Origin: Symbiodinium natans
Lineage: Eukaryota > Sar > Dinophyceae > Suessiales > Symbiodiniaceae
Direction of reading: 5' to 3'
Assembly: GCA_905221605.1 (NCBI GenBank)
Contig: CAJNDS010002082.1
Span: 389,501 to 453,500, forward strand
DNA length: 64,000 nucleotides
Position numbers and translations under genes: made by a program. Below, in pieces: positions 45,555-55,560 of the stretch; the first letter of the stretch is position 1; each line of letters begins with the position of its first letter. The notes under the pieces were generated by a model. It saw only the letters and a program-made list of their open reading frames with translations, had not been told where the DNA came from and made no database searches.

Positions 45555-47024
45555 CAATGGCGCGCAGCTTGCCAAGATGCCCCTCTTGGGCCCAACTTGA
45601 AACCTGGATTCGGCCAAGATGGCCCTCTTGGGCCCAACTTGAAACCTGGATTCGGCCAAGGTGCCCCTCTTGGGCCCAACTTGAAACCTGGATTCGGCCA
45701 AGGTGGCCCTCTTGGGCGCAACTTTGAAACCTGGATTCGGCCAAGGTCGCCTTTTGGGCCCAACTTGAAACCTGGATTCGGCCAAGATGGCCCTCTTGGG
45801 CCCAACTTGAAACCTGGATTCGGCCAAGATGGCCCTTTTGGACGCAACTTGAAACCTGGATTCGGCCAAGATGGCCCTCTTGGGCCCAACTTGAAACCTG
45901 GATTCGGCCAAGATGGCCCTCTTGGACCCAACTTGAAACCTGGATTCGGCCAAGATGCCCCCTCTTGGGCCCAACTTGAAACCTGGATTCGGCCAAGATG
46001 CCCCCTCTTGGGCGCAACTTGAAACCTGGATTCGGTCAAGATGGCCCTTTTGGGCCCAACTTGAAACCTGGATTCGGCCAAGATGGCCCGTCTTGGGCGC
46101 AACTTGAAACCTGGATTCGGCCAAGATGCCCCTCTTGGGGATTCGGCCAAAATGGCCCCTCTTGGGCCCAACTTGAAACCTGGATTCGGCCAAGATGGCC
46201 CTCTTGGGCCCAACTTGAAACCTGGATTCGGCCAAGATGCCCCTTTTGGGCCCAACTTGGAAACCTGGATTCGGCCAAGATGGCCCTCTTGGGCGCAACA
46301 AGAAACCTGGATTCGGCCAAAATGGCCCTCGTGGGCCCAACTTGAAACCTGGATTCGGCCAAGATGCCCCTCTTGGGCCCAACTTGAAACCTGCATTCGG
46401 CCAAGGCCCTCTTGGGCCCAACTTGAAACCTGGATTCGGCCAAGATGGCACTCTTGGGCCCAACTTGAAACCTGGATTCGGCCAAGATGCCCCTTCTGGG
46501 CCCAACTTGGAAACCTGGATTCGGCCAAGATGGCCCTCTTGGGCGCAACAAGAAACCTGGATTCGGCCAAAATGGCCCTCGTGGGCCCAACTTGAAACCT
46601 GGATTCGGCCAAGATGCCCCTCTTGGGCCCAACTTGAAACCTGGATTCGGCCAAGATGGCCCTCTTGGGCGCAAGTTGAAACCTGGATTCTCCCGAGATG
46701 CCCTTTTGGGCCCAACTTGAAACCTGGATTCGGCCAAGATGGCCCTTTTGGGCCCAACTTGAAACCTGGATTCGGCCAAGATGCCCCTCTTGGGCCCAAC
46801 TTGAAACCTGCATTCGGCCAAGATGGCCCTCTTGGGCCCAACTTGAAACCTGGATTCGGCCAAGATGGCACTCTTGGGCCCAACTTGAAACCTGGATTCG
46901 GCCAAGGTGGCCCTCTTGGGCGCAACTTGAAACCTGGATTGGGCCAAGATGGCCCTCTTGGGCCCAACTTGAAACCTGGATTCGGCCAAAATGGCCCTCG
47001 TGGGCCCAACTTGAAACCTGGAAA
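45555..47024. repeat. 42-bp minisatellite, block 1 (~35 copies)
   Basis: Unit of 42 bp containing ggattcggccaagatgg, ccctcttgggcccaac and ttgaaacct. As 42 is a multiple of three and most copies lack stops, all reading frames stay open for hundreds of codons: FGQDGPLGPNLKPG on plus, and ESRFQVGPKRAILA, NPGFKLGPRGPSWP or IQVSSWAQEGHLGR on minus. Copies differ by a few bases (gatggccctc, gatgcccctc, ggtggccctc variants) and some higher-order repetition is visible (46230-46490 and 46480-46740 share variant order). Coding use is possible but unsupported. Confidence 0.9.
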
Positions 47025-47605
47025 AGAAGATAATAGTGTTTAAGGGGCGCATAAAAAGAGAATACAAAGAGCGCCCCACTTCGTTCTCTCCTTTTCATAT
47101 TAATTCACGCATACGCTCCTTTCATTCGCTTCTTTGTAATTAATATGAAAATGAGTTCTCTTCGTAGTTCATTCACTGAGCCTGAAGATGTGAACTCACG
47201 AACTACATGACACAACCATTGATTCGCTACCTCCATGACCCAGAAATCGTATTATTATCCGATTATCCCGAGAGTTGGGGCGGTTGGTGGATTTCCTATA
47301 GAAAGAGCCAGGTGGGACGGTAACACTATTAATAGGGTAACAAGGGAGTGAAGTGAGCACGAAGTCAGTGATCCACAGTTTTAGATGGTTGGTTCACAGG
47401 TTAGCCCGGATGTACCTTTAGGACGCAATACTAATGGTGAATCATCTGTCAAGGAACTTTCTATCTTCTCCGGAACAACAGGAACAATATGGTCTAGCTT
47501 CACGGGTCCTGTTAATAAAGAGGGAAAAAGCCACAAGTTCAGGGACGCTTTCCTAAATCCCCGGTTTTCCAAGGAGTTTTGCTAATTAATAATTCTTGGT
47601 TTCAT
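47025..47605. other. AT-richer island of foreign appearance inside the minisatellite
   Basis: About 580 bp of non-repetitive, visibly AT-richer DNA with clean junctions to the 42-bp array on both sides. It has a short stem (ggggcgc 47044-47050 with gcgcccc 47071-47077) and a perfect 14-bp inverted repeat (47092-47105 with 47138-47151). A plus frame at 47385-47585 starts MVGSQVSPDVPLGRNTNGES, and a minus frame at 47572-47381 is also open; neither was recognised. Style (AT-rich, stem-loops) resembles organellar or retroelement DNA, but no identity is claimed. Confidence 0.55.
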
Positions 47606-49880
47606 CGGCCAAGATGGCCCTCTTGGGCCCAACTTGAAACCTGGACTCGGCCAACATGCCCCTCTTGGGCCCAACTTGAAACCTGGATTCGGCCAAGGTG
47701 GCCCTCTTGGGCGCAACTTGAAACCTGGATTCGGCCAAGATGGCCCTCTTGGGCCCAACTTGAAACCTGGATTCGGCCAAGATGCCCCTCTTGGGCCCAA
47801 CTTGAAGCCTGGATTCGGGCAAGGTGCCCCTCTTGGGCCCAACTTGAAACCTGGATTCACCTGGATTCGGCCAAGATGCCCCTCTTGGGCCCAACTTGAA
47901 ACCTGGATTCGGCCTGGATTCGGCCAAGATGGCCCTCTTGGGCGCAACTTGAAACCTGGATTCGGCCAACTTCGGCCAAGACCGTCTTGGGCGCAACTTG
48001 AAACCTGGATTCGGCCAAGATGCCCCTCTTGAGGATTTGGCCAAGATGCCCCTCTTGGGCGCAACTTGAAACCTGGATTCGGCCAAGATGGCCCTCTTGG
48101 GCCCAATCGGCCAAGACGCCCCAGCTTGAAACCTGAATTCGCAACTTGAAACCTTGATTCGGCCAAGGTGCCCTTCCTGGGCCCAACTTGAAACCTGGAT
48201 TCGGCCAAGATGGCCCTCTTGGGCCCAACTTGAAACCTGGATTCGGCCAAGATGCCCCTCTTGGGCCCAACTTGAAACCTGGACTCGGCCAACATGCCCC
48301 TCTTGAGCCCAACTTGAAACCTGGATTCGGCCAAGATGGCCCTCTTGGGCCCAACTTGAAACCTGGATTCGGCCAAGATGCCCCTCTTGGGCCAACTTGA
48401 AACCTGGATTCGGCCAAGATGCCCCTCTTGGGCCCAACTTGAAACCTGGATTCGGGCAAGGTGCCCCTCTTGGGCCCAACTTGAAACCTGGATTCACCTG
48501 GATTCGGCCAAGATGCCCCTCTTGGGCCCAACTTGAAACCTGGATTCGGCCTGGATTCGGCCAAGATGGCCCTCTTGGGCGCAACTTGAAACCTGGATTC
48601 GGCCAACTTCGGCCAAGACCGTCTTGGGCGCAACTTGAAACCTGGATTCGGCCAAGATGCCCCTCTTGAGGATTTGGCCAAGATGCCCCTCTTGGGCGCA
48701 ACTTGAAACCTGGATTCGGCCAAGATGGCCCTCTTGGGCCCAATCGGCCAAGACGCCCCAGCTTGAAACCTGAATTCGCAACTTGAAACCTTGATTCGGC
48801 CAAGGTGCCCTTCTTGGGCCCAACTTGAAACCTGGATTCGGCCAAGATGGCCCTCTTGGGCCCAACTTGAAACCTGCATTAGGCCAAGATGGCCGTCTTG
48901 GGCCCAACTTGAAACCTGGATTCGGCCAAGATGGCCCTCTTGAGCCCAACTTGAAACCTGGATTCGGCCAAGATGGCCCTCTTGGGCCCAACTTGAAACC
49001 TGGATTCGGCCAAGATGCCCCTCTTGGGCCCAACTTGAAACCTGGATTCGGCCAAGATGGCCATCTTGGGCCCAACTTGAAACCTGGATTCGGCCAAGAT
49101 GCCCCCTCTTGGGCGCAACTTGAAACCTGGATTCGGTCAAGACGGCCCTTTTGGGCCCAACTTGAAACCTGGATTCGGCCAAGATGGCCCGTCTTGGGCG
49201 CAACTTGAAACCTGGATTCGGCCAAGATGCCCCTCTTGGGCGCGACTTGAAACCTGGAATCGGCCCAACTTGAAACCTGGACTCGGCCAAGATGCCCCTC
49301 TTGGGCCCAACTTGAAACCTGGATTCGGCCTGGACTCGGCCAAGATGCTCTTGGGCCCAACTTGAAACCTGGATTCGGCCAAGGTGGCCCTCTTGGGCGC
49401 AACTTTGAAACCTGGATTCGGCCAAGATGCCCCTCTTGCGCCCATTCGCCTCCTGGGCACAACTTCAAAACTGGACTCGGCCAAGATGCCCTTCTTGGGC
49501 CCAACTTGAAACCTGGACTCGGCCAAGATGCCCTCTTGAGCCCAACTTGAAACCTGGATTCGGCCAAGATGGCCCTCTTGGGCCCAACTTCAAACCTGGA
49601 TTCGCTTCCTGGGGCCAACTTCAAACCTGGATTCGCTTCCTGGGGCCAACTTCGAACCTGGATTCGGCCAAGATGCCCCTGAAACCTGGATTCGACCAAG
49701 ATGCCCCTCTTGGGCCCAACGTGGGATGCCCCCTCCTGGGCCCAACTTGAAACCTGGATTCGGCCAAGATGCCCCTCTTGGGACTTGAAACCTGGATTGG
49801 GCCCAACTTGAAATGCCTTTCTTGGGGCCAACTTGAAACCTGGATTCGGCCAAGATGCCCCTCTTGGGCCCAACTTGAAA
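47606..49880. repeat. 42-bp minisatellite, block 2 (~54 copies)
   Basis: The same unit as block 1 but with more indels (partial units such as cggcctggattcggcc and a deleted aacttcggccaagaccg). A large internal duplication is seen: 47790-48165 is repeated almost exactly at 48425-48800, about 634 bp apart. The right end decays into shortened units (49560-49880) before a cttg microsatellite. Confidence 0.9.
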
Positions 49881-49894
49881 AGCTTTTCTTGCGC

Positions 49895-49945
49895 GCGCCC
49901 CGCTTGCTTGCTTGCTCGCTTGCTTGCTTGCCTGCTTGCTGGGCG
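49895..49945. repeat. CTTG microsatellite
   Basis: About ten gcttgctt units, flanking the minisatellite. 49946-50200 shows nothing further that can be supported. Confidence 0.85.
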
Positions 49946-50207
49946 CTAGTTTTTTTCTTCGGGGCGCTTGCAGTTTCCTTTTGTTAGGCCGCGCGCTTTC
50001 TTTCTTCGGGGCGCTTTGGGGTTTCCTGCTGGGGGGAGGGGTTTTGCTTTGGGAGCTGCCATACCTGTGCCTGCTACTCCTGGGGGCGTTGCCCGCCCCT
50101 GGGCGTAGCCCCTTAGAATAAAATCCAAACTCGTCATTAATAGCAACGCTTTTATAAAGTCTTCGGCTCGAAGATGGTTGATAATTAGCTTGTTTGCTCT
50201 TGGGTCC

Positions 50208-50932
50208 TCATGAGCTCTGCCCACACGGGGCCCTGTACATCACGCCGCGGGCCACCCAGACCTTTCCAATCATTGGAATTCCCACTACCAACCATAGCAA
50301 GCAAACGGAAAGCATCGAAGGAAAAGTCGTATGAACCAACTCTGCTTCTTTCTTCTCAGACACTCGCCAGGTGTCGCTGGACCACCGCAATGCAGGACCT
50401 TCTCTTCCGCTACATAAAAGTGCAGATAAGATGATAGAACAACACACGTTGAGTTCATATCTGTATACTCAACACACAGGCTTAAGGAAGGGACGAAACA
50501 GCTCCGAGGAGGGCAAAAAACACTCTAAAAAGAGAGCTGAGGCCAGCGCTGTGTTCCAGTCACAGAGAGACACTGTCGGGCCCGGTCCAGCCTCACGATG
50601 GTCTGCGTCGCATCCTGAAGTTCTCGTAGGCGCCTCCGACCTCGCCGGCAGAAGCTGCCCAGGAGCTCTTCATCCAAAGGAATCTCCGCCGTGGTCACAT
50701 CGCCATAAGGCACCATCCCTTGAAACCTTGACATTCCCCCGATCCCGAAAAAGCACGGGGCTGCAAACTGCTGCAATCCTCCACAAGTCGCAGCTGCGGT
50801 TCGGGCCGAGAAATGCAGCGTGCAAAGCAAGAGGCCTGATAAAGGCACGCTCAGGTCCCTATGTACTACATAAACACATAGGAAACCCCCATGCTCCATA
50901 GACATGATCCGGCCCCCCAGCAGAGCCACCAT
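50208..50932 (-). CDS. KH-domain RNA-binding protein exon(s)
   Basis: Minus-strand coding with FFGIGGMSRFQ, then VPYGDVTTAEIPLDEELLGS, FCRRGRRRLRELQDAT and IVRLDRARQCLSVTGTQ (~50760-50545). The pattern of strand, helix, short basic loop, helix (LRELQDAT) and strand ending SVTGT fits a KH domain. The nucleic-acid-binding GxxG loop is changed to a CRRGRRR sequence, so binding may be altered. Sequence downstream (50447-50208) stays open and may hold a further exon. Neighbouring exons were not identified. Confidence 0.6.
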
Positions 50933-50937
50933 TGGAT

Positions 50938-51080
50938 TTAAACCCTAAACCTCAAGGTCCTGCAACCCCAAGCTCTGCAACCTCGAGCCCTAAACTGGTG
51001 CTTAAACCCATAAATACTTAAACTTGGACCCTGAAACCTGAAGCCTAAATCAGCTGTCCCTAAACCCTAAACCGATCTGC
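50938..51080. repeat. Telomere-like repeats
   Basis: Degenerate TAAACCC units (aaaccctaaacctcaagg, cctaaaccctaaaccga) lead into the 73-bp array. Confidence 0.8.
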
Positions 51081-51812
51081 TGTCAGAAGCTCTCCAGGTT
51101 CTCTTGTTTCTGCTTCCTGCCACCAGCTGTCCCTAATCCCTAGGCCCTAAACCCTAAACCATTCTGCTGTCAGAAGCTGTCCGGTTTCTCTTGTTGCTGC
51201 TTTGTTTCACCAGCTGTCCCTAAACACTAGGCCAATCTGCTGTCAGAAGCTGTCCGGTTTCTCTGGTTGCTGTGGTCTCTCACCAGCTGTCCCTAAACAC
51301 TAGACCAATCTGCTGTCAGCAGCTGTCCGGTTTGGGTTGTTGCTGCGATCTCTCACCAGCTGTCCCTAAACACTAGACCATTCTGCTGTCAGAAGCTGTC
51401 CGATTTGTCTTGTTGCTGCTTTCTGTCACGAGTTGTCCCTAAACCTCAAACCATTCTGCTGTCAGAAGCTGTCCGTTTTCTCTTGTTGCTGCCTTTCTAC
51501 CAACCGTTCTGTTGTCAGAAGCTGTCCGGTTTCTCTTGCTGCAGCTTTCTGTCACCAGCTGTCCCTACAACCTTTTGCATTGTCAGAAGCTGTCCGGTTT
51601 CTATTGTTGCTGCTTCCTGTCACCAGCTGTCCCTAAACCCTAAAACATGCTGCTGTAAGAGGCTGTCCGGCTTCTCTTGTCACCAGCTGTCCAAACCCGC
51701 TGTCAGAAGCTGTCCGGTTTCTCTTGGTACTGCTTTCTGCACCCGGGTGTCCATTCTGCTGTCAGAAGCTGTCCGGTTTCTCTTGTTGCTGCTGTCTATC
51801 ACCAACGCCTAA
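51045..51812. repeat. 73-bp tandem repeat with telomere-like joints, ~10 copies
   Basis: Repeats of caccagctgtccctaaac, ctgctgtcagaagctgtccg and gtttctcttgttgctgct, spaced ~73 bp (starts at 51211, 51284, 51357, ~51429). Several joints carry extra cctaaaccctaaacc. Open frames here (SGFSCCC repeats) are repeat artefacts. Confidence 0.85.
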
Positions 51813-51867
51813 ACCCTTAAACCCTAAACCCCAAAACTGGGGCCAGGAGCGCCCTGATCATTCACAT

Positions 51868-51917
51868 GTATATATATATATATATGTATGTATATACATT
51901 TACATGCAGACATACGT

Positions 51918-51957
<40 letters not shown>
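51868..51957. repeat. TA/CA microsatellite
   Basis: (ta)n with gtatgtatatacat and acacatatata segments. Confidence 0.95.
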
Positions 51958-51959
<2 letters not shown>

Positions 51960-51964
51960 TGGAA

Positions 51965-52275
51965 AATAGTTCATAATTGCTGCTTTAGAGAAAAACGACG
52001 ACTTGTAAGTGCGAGTACAGGAAAGAAACGAAGATAATACAGCGAACACGAAGATGGGAAAACTACCGACAGATGGATACACAAGCCCATCTCAGGCACC
52101 GCAAGCTTTGGCGATGGCAAAGGAAGCGCCGGCGAGAAAGACAAGGACCAGCACATAAGCGCCGTGCCTCGAATCAAACACCATGTTGTTGAGCACAAAA
52201 ACATACAGATTTTTAGGGGGCTTTTGTGCTCGTGCACAAGCTTGTTGAGGATCACAATGCGCCACCGCGTTCAAA
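51965..52275 (-). CDS. Membrane-protein exons, unrecognised
   Basis: Minus-strand exons: NLYVFVLNNMVFDSRHGAYV with LVLVFLAGASFAIAKACG (52210-52097), then after a short gap VYPSVGSFPIFVFAVLSSFL (52085-52020). Two hydrophobic helices are evident. The frame runs into the TA microsatellite, so the 3' end is uncertain. No family was recognised. Confidence 0.5.
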
Positions 52276-52339
52276 AATGAGTTGAGTGAGATGGGCTCGA
52301 GCAGCCGTTAATAGCCATTGCAACACTAGCACGAAGATT

Positions 52340-52420
52340 GCAAGCCCCCCCCCCCCCCCCGCTAAAAACTAACAAGACTGGAGGACGCTGTTGCACCCCC
52401 CCCCGCCCCCCCCCCCAAGA
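52340..52420. repeat. Poly-C tracts
   Basis: Two C runs (52346-52360 and 52397-52415), intronic or intergenic. Confidence 0.9.
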
Positions 52421-52499
52421 CGCATTGAATCAATCAAGGGGGAGGCTATTTTTGGGAAGTGGGCATCACAAGGATCACAGACATGTGTCAGGCCAACGG

Positions 52500-55400
52500 C
52501 AGGTGATTGTGTAACAAGTCTGCTACGTAACCTTGCCAGTTGCATCCGGAGCTCACGTAGAGCACGAACATGCTGGAGAGCATCAGGCACGGCCAAGCCC
52601 TCCGAAAGGCGCTCTTTGAGTCTGAGAGTCGCTCTCTGAAATGACTTGGACATGCGATCCCTGCGCTTGAAGCGACTGCCTCCTTCGCCCCAGAGCAGCC
52701 CGAACGACCACATGCAGCCCCGCAGCCAGGGTCAACAATGGCAAAGCCTGCCGACAAGGCCGAAACGGGGGGCATTGGGCAAAGCTGAGTAGCTCGAAGG
52801 CCTTCCGGAACTCACGCCTTGCAATTGACGGGCACGTGGCATGCGAATTCGACACTGGCGCGCTATCATTGCCGCATAGGAATTGTAGGCACCCTGCCAT
52901 TGAATGTCGGACAAATCAATCTCACGCCTCAACGGCTTCTCAAGTTCGAAGCGTGTGAACAAAGAACCTCCCAGGTCCCAACAGCTACGTGCAGTGATCA
53001 TCGGTGACAGGCTAAATTATCAAGGCGCCAAAACGGAGTCCTGTGAAGGTAGAAGCTGCACCTGACGGGTGGAAAAGGAAGCGAAGAGAAAAAGTGAGAT
53101 CATGCGTCAACATGCGTCAACAATGTAGCGACATGGTGGTTTCTATACATCTACTACGTGATGCATTGTGCAAGTTGTACATTTGCCTCGCATTTCCCGT
53201 GCAAAGCTTGCCCAACTCGACAGCCGCAAAGGGCAGCTTGACCAAGAAGGCCCAGGCAATGACCAGGGACCACCTTCAGAGACACGTGGAGGCGTTGTGC
53301 AACGTCTGTGCACCGAAGTAAGACAACGAGTTCTAGCGCCGACGCAAGGAATTCCGCCGTCAGCCACCGCGCCATAAAGGATCCAGGACCAGATGGAGCA
53401 GTGGCAGCTTGCTGTAAATCCTCGTATGCTGTTCACTCTGAGCCCTGTTTCTGAATCAGAATGGCACGCTTGCATGAGTTCGGTAGTGGGGCCGACTTCT
53501 CCATCTTGGGGGGCAGATTCGAGGTTGCACCCGTCACGCTCTCAATTCTCCCCGCTGCCGATGGCTTCGAGCTGCTCAAACACGGACAAACTTTGTGCTA
53601 GGAAGTGCGAAGGAGCAGGCAGTGCGCACCAGTGAGATGTTCGAGCCAAACTCGCTGCCAACGAAACAAAAGTTGTGCACATGTTGCATCATGTTGCCAT
53701 AGTTTGCCATTGACCTAGCACAAGCAACTTCCCGACATGACTCGAAATAGCTCAATCTTTCTGGCGCCGGCCATGATCGTCCCAAAGGATGCTCCGGCCT
53801 GCGAATTGCTGAGGACTTGCCTCGTTGCAGCCGGGGAGACGGAGGCCAACCTCCTACCTCTGCTTTTCCAACAATGGGTCTGACAAGTCCCTTTCAAACG
53901 GGAAAGGCGCACTGTAACTTCGGAAAGGGTGTCGCAACACCTGGCCAGGGACTTGCAAAGCTAAAGCTGCGAGTCCTGCCAGAAGGCCACGTATACCCGA
54001 CACGCATCGAAGCTGCCGCGAGCTGCTCAGTAGCCTGCAAGAAGGCCCTTCGCCGTGAACATCCTTGAACTTCTCGGAAACTCGTCTGCTGCCGAAACTC
54101 CCACAGCGGCAGTGCTGATGCAGGTTCTTCCGAGCAATGTCAGGTCAGCCGGCAGATGAACTACGCCGCCAAGTGGTGCTGGTAAGCCTTAAACGAGTTG
54201 AGGCGCGGGTTGGTAGTTCAAGATGCAAAGACTAACTAAGAAAGAACTGAGTGAGCAACAGCTTTACCCTGAAGTTGTGCAAGAAATTCATGAGCCATGG
54301 AAAGGCAAGAACAATCAAGACCCGCGGGGGATTTCAAAAGACAAAGACCCGATTGGGTAAACCCCAAAACCGAATAGAAGGACAATTAGTCAGGGGCGGA
54401 TATCAGCATCAGAAGCGATTGTGGAGCTATCCACTGGACACGTTTGCCGGCCCTACGGCCGGCCCCCAAATCCAATTTGCACCCGCTTTGCGTCAGCCAG
54501 TTCCTAAACGATTCCTGGGCCTGCAACTGAAGTGGACGAGACGACTTCACGCTGATTCAGGGCAGGAAACGCAAGGATTGGTAGATCAAATCTTGCCCGC
54601 TGCTGAATGGCAGCCACTCAGCGCAACAGGCGCATTGATGGGCTCGAGGAGACAGGGCCCCAGGTCCTGCACGTGATGTGACACGAAGAGCTGCACAGTA
54701 CGCCTACGAGGGTCTACTGCTCTTCTTGGCCATTGATGGGACTTTGCGCTTTGGCTTAAGCGCCCTTGAAGCAGGAGACGCTTTCGGGCTTCTGTATAGG
54801 GTCCATTAGATGTCGAGAAAGCGTTGATGAACAAAGGTTCAAACTCGGGCAACCAAGGCAAGAGCTACGGCGGCGACGGTGTGGCCTGGGACTCTTCACA
54901 CCACGAGCTCGGCTTCGGCAACTTCAGGCGCGGCGCAGCACCAAGCGAAGGCTCCGGCGATCGCCTGCGCGGGTGCGCAGGATGCGCACGCCATCCTAAG
55001 CCTTGTGAGCATGAGCATGAGGGTTTGAAGGGGGTTTGAGGGTTGGGGCGCGGGGCTGCAGTCTCCGATACGTTGCAAGACTATCGGCGAATCGGCAGAG
55101 AAATGCTTGCATCATCGCTTCGTCTCGATTCGTTGACTCCCCCACCTCCCAAACATCCTGCACCTGCTGGCGCTGCTCGGCCGCCTGGAGGGGTCTGGGC
55201 TCACTGCACGCTTTGCTCGCGAGTTTTTGTTGGCCGCCATTGCCTTGCGGTGCACATGCTCAACCATTTCCGACACATCGTCCAAGTAGAACATCTCAGC
55301 CTGCAAATCCGAGTCGGTCAGTGTTTCGAATTGTCCAACCCGTTGTGAGACTTGAATCACGCTGAGGCTTCGGCGATCTCGTGACTAGGAAGATCGGCCA

Positions 55401-55520
55401 GAGTTCCCCACGCTTGTAGCAAGTTTCGAGGGGGGGCGATTGCGCTCCGCAGCACTTGCCCGCAGAAGAATATCTCGCTCATGATGACACAGGCTCTATC
55501 AAGAAGTCTGCCTTGAACGC
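52500..55520 (-). CDS. Exon series of an unrecognised helical protein (one or two genes)
   Basis: Minus-strand exons in order: ARLSLLEKAHAFKADFLIEP (~55545); QRVGQFETLTDSDLQAEMFY and DDVSEMVEHVHRKAMAANKN (~55345-55210); FEPLFINAFSTSNGPYTEAR (~54840); TVQLFVSHHVQDLGPCLLEP (~54700-54610); RQVLSNSQAGASFGTIMAGA (~53825); NYGNMMQHVHNFCFVGSEFG (~53710); ARWLTAEFLASALELVVLLR (~53372), followed by LGLLGQAALCGCRVGQALHG; SLFTRFELEKPLRREIDLSD and GAYNSYAAMIARQCRIRMPR (~52965-52820); FRKAFELLSFAQCPPF (~52815); MSKSFQRATLRLKERLSEGL and HVRALRELRMQLARLRSRLV (~52655-52510). The final part is strongly helical. No catalytic motif was recognised. Confidence 0.5.
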
Positions 55521-55560
55521 ATGTGCCTTCTCTAGAAGCGAAAGTCTCGCAGGAAGATTA

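Noticed and set aside
46140-46160. Spliced-leader-like word (gccattttggcc on the minus strand)
   Set aside because: It is a variant of the 42-bp minisatellite unit and lacks the rest of the dinoflagellate spliced leader. No spliced-leader relic was found in the window.
45537-47098. 490- to 514-codon minus-strand proteins over minisatellite block 1
   Set aside because: Kept as a finding only. Several overlapping frames are equally open, so none can be called a gene from sequence alone.
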